This document shows, piece after piece, positions 44,353 to 54,209 of a stretch of DNA of 64,000 nt. The first letter of the stretch is position 1. Every line of letters starts with the position of its first letter. A program made the position numbers and the translations under genes. The stretch covers positions 1-64,000 of the forward strand of contig JACOUL010000026.1 of assembly GCA_016177875.1 (NCBI GenBank). The letters run 5' to 3'. This DNA comes from Burkholderiales bacterium (GTDB taxonomy: Bacteria > Pseudomonadota > Gammaproteobacteria > Burkholderiales > Burkholderiaceae_D). Below the pieces are notes generated by a model, which did not search any database, was not told the DNA's origin, and saw nothing but the letters and a program-made list of their open reading frames with translations.

Positions 44353-46722
44353 ATGAAAAATATAAACATGATCAATACGCTCCAAGCGCACCTGCGTGCC
44401 GTCTTGGTCGCGTCCGGTTTATGTGCCGTAACCGCAGGCGCATTCGCCGTCCCCGCGCGTCCCGTCCCGCTGACCTTGAAGCAGGCCAACGGCAGCTTGA
44501 TTCAGGCCCAGCTAAAGGGCGATGAATATCTGAATTGGATGGAAACATCCAACGGCGATGCATTCTTGTTCAATAAGAATTCACGGCGCTATGAATACGC
44601 CGTCGTGGGCAAAATCAACGGCAGATCAGCCCTGGTGCCGTCCGGCGTAGCAGTCGGCACGGGAGCAGTTCCGGCAATGGCTGCCACGCCCGGCGTTACC
44701 AATCGAGCCGCGCTGAACGCTTTATGGCAAGAAATGCGCAAGGCGCTTGAAGTCGTTAAACCGCAATCACAAAAGACAGCAACGACCGCCACGACGATTC
44801 AACCGAAATCGGCCGCCACGGCAAACATGACGCTGTCCGCAACCGTCAGCGGCACGACGCAGCAGGAAGTCCCCTTACTCGTTGTGCTGGTCGACTACAC
44901 CGACGACAAGATTCAAAGCGCGGACAGCACGTGGCAACAAAAGGTTTTCGGCGCAAGCGCAGGCACGGTCAACGACTACTATCGCGAAGTCTCCGGCGGC
45001 CGATTCAAATACACGCCTGTCTCCGAAACGCAAGGCACGGCCAACGATGGTGTCGTGCACGTGCAGATGAATTATGCCAACCCGATTCCCTACAACCAGC
45101 AAGACCCGCAGACGCAAATCATCATCCGCAATACCTTGATGGACATCCTGAGCAAGGCAGATGCATACGTGAATTTCGCTCAGTTCGATAAGAATGCCGA
45201 CGGCCAAGTCGATTCCAAAGAGTTGTCGGTCCTGTTTATTCTGGGCGGCAAAGAACTTGCCTACCGCGACGCCAAATATCCGGACTATCCTGCCGACAGC
45301 CGCGGCACATGGGGGCAGCGCGGCATGTTTTACCCTGAAAACCGCCCGGTCTATGACAACGTGCGCATTCCCGAATATGCAATCGTCGGCGAGCGTCATG
45401 GCGACCACGACGCAACCATCGGCGTCATGACGCATGAAATCGCGCATCTGACCTTCGACCTCCCTGATCTCTACGACCCCTGGAGCAACTTCACAACATG
45501 GGACTTGATGGCGGGCGCATGGGGTCAAAAAGCCGACGATACCTGGGGCGGCATGACGCCGCCGCACTTGAGCGCCTTCTGCAAGATCAAAGCGGGATTC
45601 ATCGCGCCGGCGGAAGTGGAACTAATGTACGCGCCGAACAATATGAGCCTGTACGCGCCGCTCAACGCATCCTACAACGCCATCAAAATCCTGACGAATA
45701 ACACCAGTGATTTCATGATCGCCGAACAGCGTCGCCTGGAAGGATACGACCGTGGCGTCACGATGGATTCCAGCTTGTATGGCCGGTACGGCGTGATGAT
45801 TTACCGCAGCGACGTCAACTACGTCAACCCGTATCCGATCTCCGTCGTACACCTCATGCGAGCCAACGGCTCCGACGACAACCGAGCGGGATTTACTCTG
45901 ACGGACATGTACTACACAGGAAACAACACGCGCTTTGCGCCCAATACCACGCCGAACTCCACCATCGGCGGTGTCAACGTGGGTGCAGTGGTCGAAAACA
46001 TTGCCGCTTCCAACGGCGTAATGACATTGACCATCCGACGCGATGATCCGAACGGATACAACTGCAAGCAATACGTCGCGACCAACAGCGCGCACGTCAC
46101 CGCCAACCGCGCTTACGGCACCACCTCGGGCACCTTCTACAAAACCACCACCTACTATGCCAAAGGTTCCAACCAGAACCTCGGTACCTCCGGCTCCACC
46201 AGCACGACATTGAAAGAAGGCCCTGCGGGATATTTCGTCAAGGGCAGCTGCCCGGCTAACCAAAAACCGGTCGTGCAGTCGATCACGCGGAACACCAACG
46301 CCAACATTACCGACGTGACCATCGCCGTGTCCGATGCGGAACGCGATCTCGTGCGCGTGGAATATCAACTCGATAACGGCACCTGGACGAAAGCGGCCGG
46401 CACCGGCAATCCGACCTCGGGTAATTTCTTCTACGTAGCGAAATTCGTCGGCCTTGCAAACGGCAATCACCAGCTTAACGCCCGCGCATTCGACGCCGCC
46501 GGCAACGTGAGCGCCGTGTACGGTCAATCTTTCACACTAGGGGCCGCAAGCTGTTATACCGCCACCAACAGCGCCCATGTCTCCGCCGGCCGCGCCACGG
46601 TGAAATACAGCTCGCTGTATTACGCCATCGGCTCGAACAATTATCTCGGCGGCAGCGGCACCACCACTTCGCTGCAATTGCAAAGCACGAACTACTGGAA
46701 GAAGGTCACCAGCTGTCCGTAA
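44353..46722 (+). CDS. Secreted M6-family metalloprotease (immune inhibitor A-like)
   Basis: 789 residues. A signal peptide (cleavage near AGAFAVPAR) leads a propeptide and an M6 catalytic domain with the zinc motif HEIAH at 361-365, followed by the expected DLPDLYD. An EF-hand-like calcium loop DKNADGQVDSKE lies at about 279-290. The C-terminus holds two copies of a Cys-bounded module of about 60 residues (571-634, 734-789; each with ATNSAHV near the start and SCP at the end), separated by an Ig-like domain (637-732). It should be an extracellular protease with surface or polymer binding. Confidence 0.9.
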   Translation: MKNINMINTLQAHLRAVLVASGLCAVTAGAFAVPARPVPLTLKQANGSLIQAQLKGDEYLNWMETSNGDAFLFNKNSRRYEYAVVGKINGRSALVPSGVAVGTGAVPAMAATPGVTNRAALNALWQEMRKALEVVKPQSQKTATTATTIQPKSAATANMTLSATVSGTTQQEVPLLVVLVDYTDDKIQSADSTWQQKVFGASAGTVNDYYREVSGGRFKYTPVSETQGTANDGVVHVQMNYANPIPYNQQDPQTQIIIRNTLMDILSKADAYVNFAQFDKNADGQVDSKELSVLFILGGKELAYRDAKYPDYPADSRGTWGQRGMFYPENRPVYDNVRIPEYAIVGERHGDHDATIGVMTHEIAHLTFDLPDLYDPWSNFTTWDLMAGAWGQKADDTWGGMTPPHLSAFCKIKAGFIAPAEVELMYAPNNMSLYAPLNASYNAIKILTNNTSDFMIAEQRRLEGYDRGVTMDSSLYGRYGVMIYRSDVNYVNPYPISVVHLMRANGSDDNRAGFTLTDMYYTGNNTRFAPNTTPNSTIGGVNVGAVVENIAASNGVMTLTIRRDDPNGYNCKQYVATNSAHVTANRAYGTTSGTFYKTTTYYAKGSNQNLGTSGSTSTTLKEGPAGYFVKGSCPANQKPVVQSITRNTNANITDVTIAVSDAERDLVRVEYQLDNGTWTKAAGTGNPTSGNFFYVAKFVGLANGNHQLNARAFDAAGNVSAVYGQSFTLGAASCYTATNSAHVSAGRATVKYSSLYYAIGSNNYLGGSGTTTSLQLQSTNYWKKVTSCP

Positions 46723-46742
46723 CGGCGACTCTTGATTGAAAA

Positions 46743-46770
46743 GATGTAAGCGTGGCGTCACGCTTACATC
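46743..46770 (+). terminator. Hairpin after the M6 protease, probable terminator
   Basis: Perfect 12-bp stem GATGTAAGCGTG with its complement and a GCGT loop, about 20 nt after the protease stop. No U-tract follows, so termination may be weak or factor-dependent. Confidence 0.5.
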
Positions 46771-46863
46771 AGGACGGCCAAAACTCCCACAGATCTATGG
46801 CAAAGTGGCCTGAGACAATCGGCCACAAAGTCCGAAGATTCAAATAAAGAGTGGCCGCCGCAA

Positions 46864-46917
46864 GCCCAACGCAGAGCTGACCCACGTAACGCGTGGGTGT
46901 CGAGCGACATGTTAAGC
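46864..46917 (-). mobile_element. Integron attC site
   Basis: Read on the minus strand it begins with GCTTAAC (RYYYAAC) and ends with GTTGGGC (GTTRRRY), 54 bp apart. The two 7-nt boxes pair fully with two G-T wobbles. Next come two 5-nt non-complementary spacers (ATGTC and TCTGC), then an inner stem GCT/GAC/CCACG with extrahelical C and AC bases on one side, and a TTA-containing loop. This is the full R-spacer-L layout of attC, and it touches the stop of the preceding gene. Confidence 0.7.
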
Positions 46918-46918
46918 A

Positions 46919-47272
46919 TTATGTACACTCCACTTCATTCGAGCAGCAAGGGCACACAGCAATCTTAGAGACCGAGATAACCAAGGCATTACAATGGCTG
47001 CACTTTCCGGACTGGCATAAGTGCTCCCAGTCCACGTGCTCGACCTCTGGAGCGACCAAACCCACAAGTTCGACATATGGTTCTTCATCTGTCTGACCTT
47101 CAAAACGCCCGAAGGCGGAAACGGCCAGACACCATCGGTCATATTGGAACTCACCATTGGGGTATGTCTTGTCCTCATTTCGTGACCGAAGAGCTTTATA
47201 GATTACTTCAATCAGCTCCCGTTCAGATAGCCCAGACAAGTTTTCTACTAGTTCAGAATGCGATGGCTTCAT
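46919..47272 (-). CDS. Gene-cassette protein with C-terminal zinc ribbon, unknown
   Basis: 117 residues from the ATG at 47272, three bases after a GTTAAGC core site; a longer frame to 47314 would cross that site. The N-terminal half is helical (SELVENLSGLSERELIEVI). The C-terminus has CSHC-x(n)-CPCC, a zinc-ribbon pattern. The stop lies directly at the attC R'' box. This fits a promoterless integron cassette gene. No function can be assigned, as is usual for such cassettes. Confidence 0.6.
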   Translation of the reverse strand: MKPSHSELVENLSGLSERELIEVIYKALRSRNEDKTYPNGEFQYDRWCLAVSAFGRFEGQTDEEPYVELVGLVAPEVEHVDWEHLCQSGKCSHCNALVISVSKIAVCPCCSNEVECT

Positions 47273-47275
47273 GAT

Positions 47276-47282
47276 GCTTAAC
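47276..47282 (-). other. GTTAAGC core recombination site at cassette 5' boundary
   Basis: GTTAAGC on the minus strand, matching GTTRRRY, immediately before ATC-ATG of the cassette gene. Recombination between the first G and T here and in GTTGGGC of the attC would excise about 420 bp containing just this gene. It may be the end of an attI, of another attC, or of a secondary site. Confidence 0.55.
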
Positions 47283-47608
47283 TTTAATTTCTGGAGTCTA
47301 TATTGTCTCTGCAACCTGGCAACCGCGCCACAAGCTTTTACGATTAGTTTAAGCCAAACCCGCTCGCAATCTATGTCTTCAGGCAGCTAGCTTCGTTTTC
47401 GTACAGTGTGAACACACCCACAAAATCCAGCACCACCGGATACGCGCCTCGATAAGCGAGCGACACTCTACGGCGACGCTGAGGGGTTGACGTAGGGATC
47501 AACCTTGTCCTGTTCCGCAGGATCGTTGCGGGTACAGACATCTCAGACTTCGAGTACGCAAATTACGTTTGCTTGTTCCATGTTGACCGGCTCTATGCGA
47601 GATCCTCG
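47283..47608. other. Non-coding region upstream of the cassette
   Basis: 326 bases with no convincing gene. It contains GCTTAAAC at 47354-47347 (minus strand), an imperfect R''-like box about 70 bp before GTTAAGC, but without a matching inner stem. A short hairpin GGTTGA...TCAACC lies at 47485-47504. No integrase reading frame is present nearby. Confidence 0.4.
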
Positions 47609-48019
47609 CTAGACTCTAGATACTAGAACCCTGAAATAAACCAGCTTGGCCGCAACGTAGAAAGCACCCAGCGTCGAAATCCACATGAAGATGATGGCGC
47701 CTTGACCCCAGGCATTCCATGCCCCGCTAAGACCGAAATAGGCCATCAACAATCCGGCACCGGCATTACTTGCGATCCCGGTGTGAATGATGGCGATTGG
47801 ATTGCCCCCTCGTTGAATGCCCCGAAGGCCTTCGTAGTAGCCGACCAAAAGGGCCAAATAAGCTGCGCCCAATAGACGGGCAAAAAGCATCGGCTCAGGT
47901 GACGGAACGCCCAATTGAATAAACCACGCTGCGGGAAACAGCAGTAAAGGGATGCACCAAAAAATCGCGGTAACGGCAATTTTAAGCTTAAGTAGTCTCG
48001 TCAGACCTTGCACGCACAA
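47609..48019 (-). CDS. Four-helix integral membrane protein, unknown
   Basis: 136 residues with about four membrane helices, for example IAVTAIFWCIPLLLFPAAWF and AIIFMWISTLGAFYVAAKLV, and a short glycine-rich loop YEGLRGIQRGGNP. There is no signal peptide. It stands alone between the cassette region and serA. I do not recognise a named family. Confidence 0.65.
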   Translation of the reverse strand: MCVQGLTRLLKLKIAVTAIFWCIPLLLFPAAWFIQLGVPSPEPMLFARLLGAAYLALLVGYYEGLRGIQRGGNPIAIIHTGIASNAGAGLLMAYFGLSGAWNAWGQGAIIFMWISTLGAFYVAAKLVYFRVLVSRV

Positions 48020-48104
48020 TCTCCATCAAATCGTCCGATAGCCAAGGACAGCCACGGCAAGCCGATTGAAAACTTATTGTAGCAGGCCGAAAAAATGCGA
48101 TTCT

Positions 48105-49304
48105 CTATACCAGATAACACCGTATCACCGCCGACGCGCTGCACAGCTTCGCGCGCAATTCCGGCGACACTTCTCCATCCACATCCGTTACCGCGTAGCC
48201 GATCGCGCCGCGCGTTTGCAATTGCTGGGCGACGATATTCAAGCCGTTGTTGGCGAACTCCGCATTGAGGCGCGCGATAACGCCCGGTTCGTTTTTATGC
48301 ACATGCAGGACGCGGCTTTTGACCGGCTTGTCGGTGTGCGGCACTTCGGGAAAATTCACCGACGAGCGCGTGGTGCCGGACTTCAGAAAGCGCGCCAATT
48401 TTTCCGCGACTTCTCGCCCGATATTTTCTTGCGCTTCTTCGGTGCTGCCGCCGATATGTGGCGTGAGAATGACATTGTCCAAGCTGCGCAGGGGCGAGAT
48501 GAATTCTTCTTTCTCATTGGCGGGCTCCGAGGGAAACACGTCGAGCGCGGCGCCGGCGATCATGCCTTCGCGGACGGTTTGATTGAGGGCGTCGATATCC
48601 ACTACTTTGCCGCGCGAGGCGTTAATAACGACGGCACGCGGCTTCATTAAGGCCAGGCGCTCCATGGTCAAAAGTTTTTCAGTCGCTGCTCCGCCCGGCA
48701 CATGAAAAGTCAACACGTCCGCTTGCCGCAGCAGTTCTTCCATCGACTTAAGCGGCTTGGCATTACCTAACGGCAGCTTGCTTTCAATATCAAAATAGCA
48801 GACACGCATACCAACGCTTTCGGCCAGGATGCCGACTTGCGAGCCGATATTGCCGTAGCCGATGATACCCAGCACTTTATTGCGCACTTCATAAGCGCCC
48901 TTGGCGACCTTGTCCCAATAGCCGCGGTGGGCACGCGCGTTTTTCTCGGGAATGCGCCTTAATAAAAGTATGGCTTCGGCGATGACCAATTCCGCGACGG
49001 AACGCGTATTGGAAAACGGCGCATTGAACACGGGAACGCCGAATGCGGTAGCCGCGGTGAGATCGACTTGATTGGTACCGATGCAAAAGCAGCCTATCGC
49101 ACGCAATTGCGGCAGCATGGTTAACGCCTCGGCGGCAATGTGCGTAGCGGAACGAATGCCGACTGCGTCTGCTTCGGCGAGCGCATCGATTAAGGAATTG
49201 CCCGATAGCGCAGTGGGGATTTGCTGCACGTCGGTAAAGCCGTGCTCGTGCAGATAATCCGCGGCGCTGGCATGAATTTTCTCCAGCAATACGATCTTGG
49301 CCAT
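48105..49304 (-). CDS. serA: D-3-phosphoglycerate dehydrogenase
   Basis: 399 residues. The NAD-binding motif VLGIIGYGNIGSQVG and catalytic residues in INASRGKVVD, EPANEKEEFISPL and TPHIGGSTEEAQ are present, and the C-terminal 80 residues form an ACT domain (VLHVHKNEPGVIARLNAEF) for serine feedback. It catalyses the first step of serine biosynthesis. A very strong ribosome binding site, AGGAGG, lies 6 nt before the ATG. Gene order and length match E. coli-type SerA. Confidence 0.95.
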   Translation of the reverse strand: MAKIVLLEKIHASAADYLHEHGFTDVQQIPTALSGNSLIDALAEADAVGIRSATHIAAEALTMLPQLRAIGCFCIGTNQVDLTAATAFGVPVFNAPFSNTRSVAELVIAEAILLLRRIPEKNARAHRGYWDKVAKGAYEVRNKVLGIIGYGNIGSQVGILAESVGMRVCYFDIESKLPLGNAKPLKSMEELLRQADVLTFHVPGGAATEKLLTMERLALMKPRAVVINASRGKVVDIDALNQTVREGMIAGAALDVFPSEPANEKEEFISPLRSLDNVILTPHIGGSTEEAQENIGREVAEKLARFLKSGTTRSSVNFPEVPHTDKPVKSRVLHVHKNEPGVIARLNAEFANNGLNIVAQQLQTRGAIGYAVTDVDGEVSPELRAKLCSASAVIRCYLV

Positions 49305-49377
49305 AGTAGACCTCCTTTCCTCTCAAGGAGAGTGAAATGAAGTAAAGTATTGTCATTATATTGAGCGTATCTAATTC

Positions 49378-50169
49378 ATGCTGTCCGCCGCCCCGCCTAC
49401 CGATAAAGCGAGTCTTGAAACGATTTCGGCCATTCGCCCCTGGGCGGAAGGACTGTATTCGTTCAAGACTAGCCGCCCGACTGAATTTCGTTTTACTGCG
49501 GGTCAATACGCGCGGTTGGGACTACAAGATGCCGCCGGCAATATGGTGTGGCGCGCGTATTCCATCGTCTCTCCGCCTCAGGCAAATGAGCTTGAGTACT
49601 ACGTGATCGATGTGCCGAATGGATTGTTCACCGGTCTCTTGCGCCAAAAGCGCGAAGGCGATTCGATCTGGGTGGAAAAGCAAAGCTACGGCTTCATGAC
49701 CGCTGAACGATTTACCGATGGCGACGACTTGTGGATGCTCTCCACGGGCACCGGTCTCGGCCCATTCGTCTCGATCTTGCAAGAGCCGTCGACATGGCAA
49801 AGATTTCGCAGTCTTATTCTTGTGCATTCGGTACGCCGCGCAAATGAATTTGCTTACGATGAATTTCTGCGGAAGCTCAAGAGTCAAACACCTTTCTCAA
49901 CGCTGCCCGCGCAATTGCATTTGGTACAAACTGCGACGCGCGACGTGCCTGAAGCAAGCGATCGGCTTCAAGGGCGCATCACAACGCTGTTGCTCGACGG
50001 CGAGTTGGAGCGGCACGTGGGCTTGTCATTGCAGCCGGAAACCGCGCGTGTGATGTTGTGCGGCAATCCGCAAATGATTGAAGATACAAGGAAAATTCTT
50101 CATGACCGGGGTATGCGTCCAGTAAGGCGTGCATTACCCGGCCAGTTTGTGACGGAAAATTATTGGTGA
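49378..50169 (+). CDS. fpr: Ferredoxin/flavodoxin--NADP(+) reductase
   Basis: 263 residues. The FAD-binding RAYSIVSPP, the NADP-binding STGTGLGPFVSI and the family-typical C-terminus VTENYW identify a bacterial Fpr. It shuttles electrons between NADPH and ferredoxin or flavodoxin in the cytoplasm, and related enzymes support oxidative-stress defence. It is divergent from serA. The next gene starts about 100 nt later. Confidence 0.92.
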   Translation: MLSAAPPTDKASLETISAIRPWAEGLYSFKTSRPTEFRFTAGQYARLGLQDAAGNMVWRAYSIVSPPQANELEYYVIDVPNGLFTGLLRQKREGDSIWVEKQSYGFMTAERFTDGDDLWMLSTGTGLGPFVSILQEPSTWQRFRSLILVHSVRRANEFAYDEFLRKLKSQTPFSTLPAQLHLVQTATRDVPEASDRLQGRITTLLLDGELERHVGLSLQPETARVMLCGNPQMIEDTRKILHDRGMRPVRRALPGQFVTENYW

Positions 50170-50276
50170 CTTTGCAAGGAATTTATTTGCAGGACGAATG
50201 ATGATTTGCATTGCCATGGAGCAATAAATGTCCTAGGCTTTGATTGTTTGGAAATCTAACTTCAGCAGACCCATTC

Positions 50277-50624
50277 ATGACATTCGAAGAAAAACGCGTC
50301 CATTTACGTAAAGCGCTGCAAACCGAAGGCTGGGTTGCGGATCCGCTCGGCAATAACTGGACCGCCATTCAGCTCTTGGACATTTCCATGGGCGGTATCG
50401 CCTTCATCAGCGAAGAAAATATGGCGGTGAACTCCTCCCGCATCTTTCGCTTTCACTTGCCGGGCAAAGACCGGCAAATCGATTTTATCGGGCGTATCGC
50501 CAATTGCAATCAGCATCAATATCTTGCCGGTTACCGCGTCGGCGCTCAATTTACGCGCATCGATGCCATGGATTTGATCATTGTCGAACGCTTTGTCGAT
50601 CACAAGGCGTCAGTATCGACCTAG
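50277..50624 (+). CDS. PilZ-domain protein
   Basis: 115 residues from the ATG at 50277; an upstream in-frame start at 50244 adds nothing conserved. KRVHLRKALQ and LDISMGGIAF give the R-rich segment and D-x-S-x-G-G core of PilZ, with GRIANC and YRVGAQFTRID as the closing strands. It probably binds cyclic-di-GMP. It lies just before another PilZ gene, with 34 nt between them. Confidence 0.8.
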   Translation: MTFEEKRVHLRKALQTEGWVADPLGNNWTAIQLLDISMGGIAFISEENMAVNSSRIFRFHLPGKDRQIDFIGRIANCNQHQYLAGYRVGAQFTRIDAMDLIIVERFVDHKASVST

Positions 50625-50658
50625 TTTGATGCAATTTTTGTCGTGTACAGGTAAAACG

Positions 50659-50985
50659 ATGAAACCTCCTGACCAGCGACTCTCCCCACGCAAGCCTTTG
50701 CGCGCACGAGGACTATTGACCCTCAATGGAACGCAACGTCTTCACGTCAATACCTTCGATATCGCGCCGGGCGGCATGGGCATCAGCCTCGGCGTCCAGC
50801 TACAGCCGGGGCAACGCTGCAATGTCGATTTCGCGATGTTCCATAACGGGAAGCGCTATCTTTTGCATGCGGAATCCAAGGTGTGCTACTGTGTTTGCGG
50901 CGGCAACGACGGCTTCAAGGCCGGCCTGCAATTCCTCGAAGTCGATGAGGATACGGTGACGACGCTCACGGAATTCATCAAGTAG
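50659..50985 (+). CDS. PilZ-domain protein
   Basis: 108 residues from the ATG at 50659. QRLSPRKPLRARGLL, FDIAPGGMGISLG and FKAGLQFLEVD show the PilZ pattern, with A in place of S in the usual D-x-S-x-G-G. The frame extends upstream to 50581, but that part overlaps the previous gene. Its 3' end overlaps the convergent acyl-CoA ligase by 8 nt. Confidence 0.78.
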   Translation: MKPPDQRLSPRKPLRARGLLTLNGTQRLHVNTFDIAPGGMGISLGVQLQPGQRCNVDFAMFHNGKRYLLHAESKVCYCVCGGNDGFKAGLQFLEVDEDTVTTLTEFIK

Positions 50986-52627
50986 GCAGCGTGTAATCCC
51001 GATACATTTCGCGTATCTTGTTCTTGAGGATTTTGCCGGTTGCGCCAACCGGCACAGAATCCGCAAAGACGATATCGTCAGGCGTCCACCACTTGGCGAT
51101 CTTTCCTTCGTAGAAGGCGAACAATTCATCCTTGCTTACTTCCACACCCGGCTTTTTCACCACGACCAGCAAGGGCCGTTCATCCCATTTCGGATGGAAG
51201 ACGCCGATACAGGCAGCGATTTGCACTGCGGGATGCGCCATGGCGATATTTTCAAGGTCGATGCTGCCGATCCATTCGCCGCCGGACTTGATGACGTCCT
51301 TGCTGCGGTCGGTGATTTGCATATAGCCGTCGGCGTCGATGGTTGCCACGTCACCCGTGGGAAACCAGCCGTCCTGCAGTACGTCGCCGCCTTCGCCCTT
51401 GAAATAGCCGCTGACGATCCAAGGCCCCTTGACCATCAGATTACCGAAAGTTTTGCCATCCCAGGGTAACTCATCGCCGGCATCGTCGACGATTTTCATA
51501 TCGACGCCATAGATCACATGTCCTTGCTTGGCCAATACGCGTGCTTGTTCCGCCTCGGGCAGTTTCATGTGCCGCGGCTGCAACGTGCAAGTCGTGCCGA
51601 GCGGGGACATTTCCGTCATACCCCAAGCATGTATCACTTCGATGCCGTATTGTTTTTTGAATTTGTCGATCATCGCCGGCGGGCAAGCGGCGCCGCCGAT
51701 GATGGTGCGCTTGAATGTCGAAAACTTCAGATTGTTTTCGCCCACATGATTCAGCAAACCGAGCCACACGGTCGGCACGCCGGCGGAAAAATTAACCTCT
51801 TCCTGCTCCATCAATTCATACAAGGACTTGCCGTCCAATGCCGGCCCCGGCAAGACTAGCTTCGCACCCACCAACGGCACCGAATAAGGCAAGCCCCATG
51901 CGTTGACATGAAACATGGGAACTACCGGCAATATGACGTCTTTTACGGAGATGTTCATCCCGTCCGGCAGTGCCGCGCCGTACGAATGCAAAACAGTGGA
52001 GCGATGCGAATACAGCGCGCCTTTGGGATGGCCGGTGGTACCCGAGGTGTAACACAAACTCGATGCCGAGTTTTCATCGAAGAGCGGCCATTCATAGGCG
52101 TCCGATTGTGCCGCGATCCAATCTTCATAGCAAAGCAAATTGGGGAGTTTGCCGGTCGGCGGCATATGCTCGCGGTCGCATAACATGACGTAGGTTTTGA
52201 TGGTGGCGCACGCAGGCGCAAAGCTTTCCACCAGTGGCAGGAAATTCATATCGAACAGCAGCACCTGGTCTTCCGCATGATTGGCAATCCACGCGATTTG
52301 ATCGGGATGCAGGCGCGGATTGATGGTGTGCAGCACCGCGCCCGAGCCGGATACGGCGTAGTACGCTTCCAAGTGGCGATAGCCGTTCCAGGCAAGCGTC
52401 GCTACGCGTTCACCCATTTGCACATCGAGTGATTTCAATGCATTGGCCAGTTGCCGCGCGCGGCGGTGGCAATCGCGCCACGTGTAGCGATGGATATCGC
52501 CTTCCACCCGGCGCGAGACAATTTCATTGGCGCCGAAGTAGCGGTCGGCGTGGCGGATGATGTGCGAAATCAGCAGCGGCTGGCTCATCATCTGGCCCAT
52601 CAAAGGGCTTTGCGGCAATTCGGCCAT
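50978..52627 (-). CDS. Long-/medium-chain fatty-acyl-CoA ligase (AMP-forming)
   Basis: 549 residues from the ATG at 52627, preceded by AGGAGA; the frame is open to 52759, but that part overlaps the selO start region and is not conserved. The AMP-binding P-loop [16 protein letters not shown], the motif [14 protein letters not shown], and the C-terminal [21 protein letters not shown] with GATGKILK (catalytic Lys) are intact. It activates a fatty or related carboxylic acid with CoA. Chain length is not determinable. Confidence 0.9.
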   Translation of the reverse strand: MAELPQSPLMGQMMSQPLLISHIIRHADRYFGANEIVSRRVEGDIHRYTWRDCHRRARQLANALKSLDVQMGERVATLAWNGYRHLEAYYAVSGSGAVLHTINPRLHPDQIAWIANHAEDQVLLFDMNFLPLVESFAPACATIKTYVMLCDREHMPPTGKLPNLLCYEDWIAAQSDAYEWPLFDENSASSLCYTSGTTGHPKGALYSHRSTVLHSYGAALPDGMNISVKDVILPVVPMFHVNAWGLPYSVPLVGAKLVLPGPALDGKSLYELMEQEEVNFSAGVPTVWLGLLNHVGENNLKFSTFKRTIIGGAACPPAMIDKFKKQYGIEVIHAWGMTEMSPLGTTCTLQPRHMKLPEAEQARVLAKQGHVIYGVDMKIVDDAGDELPWDGKTFGNLMVKGPWIVSGYFKGEGGDVLQDGWFPTGDVATIDADGYMQITDRSKDVIKSGGEWIGSIDLENIAMAHPAVQIAACIGVFHPKWDERPLLVVVKKPGVEVSKDELFAFYEGKIAKWWTPDDIVFADSVPVGATGKILKNKIREMYRDYTLPT

Positions 52628-52706
52628 CTTGTCTCCTTTTTCAACGCTCGATGCGTTTTCTTCGATTCTGTCAAAATAACAGCACTCAAGGCAAGGACTG
52701 CTTTCT

Positions 52707-54209
52707 ATGAATGCTCCCGAGCAAATACCGGCCCGGCGTCTGGACCAACTTACTTTCAATCACTCGTTCGCTGCGTTGCCGCCGTCGTTTTACACGCGCC
52801 TGCAACCGACGCCCCTGCCCGACCCTTATCTAGTATGCGCCAGCGAAAAAGCGGCGGCGTTGATCGGCTTGGACCCGGCGGAGTTCGCAACCAAGCACTT
52901 TGCCGACGTTTTTTGCGGCAATCGAACGTTGGAAAACGCTTTGCCCTTGGCCGCTGTTTATTCGGGCCATCAATTCGGCGTATGGGCCGGACAATTGGGG
53001 GACGGACGGGCGATTCTGCTGGGTGAAGTCGACTCGCCCAATACCCGGCCTTCCGGCACGCTTGAATTGCAGTTAAAAGGCGCGGGGCTAACGCCTTATT
53101 CTCGTATGGGTGACGGCCGCGCCGTGCTGCGCTCTTCCATTCGCGAATATCTCTGCTCGGAAGCGATGGCGGGCCTGGGCATCCCGACTTCGCGTGCTTT
53201 GTGCGTGATCGGCTCCGACGCGCCGGTGTACCGCGAGCGGCCGGAAACCGCGGCGGTTGCCACGCGCATCGCGCCGACTTTCATTCGCTTCGGCTCGTTC
53301 GAGCATTGGTTCTACAATCAACGCCCGGATGAACTCAGGACGCTGGCGGATTACGTCATCGATCGTTTTTATCCCGAACTGCGCGACGCGGCGCAGCCCT
53401 ATCAGGCGCTGCTGCGCGAGGCGACTAAACGCACCGCGCATCTCATCGCACAATGGCAAGCCGTGGGCTTCATGCACGGCGTGATGAACACCGATAACAT
53501 GTCCATCCTCGGCATCACGCTCGACTATGGGCCATACGGTTTCATGGAAGCCTTCGACGTCAATCGCATCTGCAATCATAGCGACGCCAACGGACGTTAT
53601 TCCTACGGCATGCAACCGCGCATCGCGCACTGGAATTGTTATGCGCTCGGCCAAGCCATGCTGCCGCTGATCGGCGAAGTCGACGATGTTCGCGCCGCGC
53701 TGGACGGTTATGAACAAGAGTATCAAACCAAATTCGATATCCTGCTGCATGCCAAGCTCGGTCTGCGAGCCGACCAAGAGAACGATGATCAGCTCATCCA
53801 AGCGATGTTTGGGCTGATGCAAGCCAATCATGTGGACTTCACGCTGTTTTTCCGTCGCCTAGGGAACTTGCGCGTGGACGACAAAACCGGCGACGAGCCG
53901 CTGCGCGATTTATTCATCGACCGCGCCGCTTTCGATGCCTGGGCAGAACAATACCGGTCTCGCCTTCGGCAAGAGAATAGTATCGACCAAGTCAGGCGCA
54001 CCGCGATGAACGCCGTGAATCCCCAATACGTCTTGCGCAATTACCTTGCCCAAATTGCCATCGAAAAGGCGCAGAAAAAGGATTTCTCGGAAGTCGATCG
54101 CCTGCGTAAGGTTTTGGATGCGCCATACGACGAACAGCCGCAATCCCAGCAATATGCGGAGCTCCCGCCAGACTGGGCATCCCAAATCGAAGTGAGTTGC
54201 TCATCATGA
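52707..54209 (+). CDS. selO: Protein adenylyltransferase SelO (YdiU)
   Basis: 500 residues. [40 protein letters not shown] and [13 protein letters not shown] are the pseudokinase-fold hallmarks of SelO, which transfers AMP to protein hydroxyls. The last residues are SCSS, the bacterial counterpart of the C-terminal redox Cys/Sec motif. In E. coli SelO AMPylates redox proteins such as glutaredoxin. Its stop overlaps the msrB start, tying it to methionine sulfoxide repair. Confidence 0.93.
   Translation: MNAPEQIPARRLDQLTFNHSFAALPPSFYTRLQPTPLPDPYLVCASEKAAALIGLDPAEFATKHFADVFCGNRTLENALPLAAVYSGHQFGVWAGQLGDGRAILLGEVDSPNTRPSGTLELQLKGAGLTPYSRMGDGRAVLRSSIREYLCSEAMAGLGIPTSRALCVIGSDAPVYRERPETAAVATRIAPTFIRFGSFEHWFYNQRPDELRTLADYVIDRFYPELRDAAQPYQALLREATKRTAHLIAQWQAVGFMHGVMNTDNMSILGITLDYGPYGFMEAFDVNRICNHSDANGRYSYGMQPRIAHWNCYALGQAMLPLIGEVDDVRAALDGYEQEYQTKFDILLHAKLGLRADQENDDQLIQAMFGLMQANHVDFTLFFRRLGNLRVDDKTGDEPLRDLFIDRAAFDAWAEQYRSRLRQENSIDQVRRTAMNAVNPQYVLRNYLAQIAIEKAQKKDFSEVDRLRKVLDAPYDEQPQSQQYAELPPDWASQIEVSCSS

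Noticed and set aside
45622-46527. 301-residue frame opposite the M6 protease
   Set aside because: The plus-strand protease has signal, HEIAH motif and repeats; the antisense frame is a shadow.
47276-47354. A second attC between GCTTAAAC (47354-47347) and GTTAAGC (47282-47276)
   Set aside because: The outer boxes can pair with a bulge, but no inner L stem or spacer layout is present.
52628-52759. N-terminal extension of the acyl-CoA ligase frame
   Set aside because: AGGAGA and the conserved N-terminus support the ATG at 52627.
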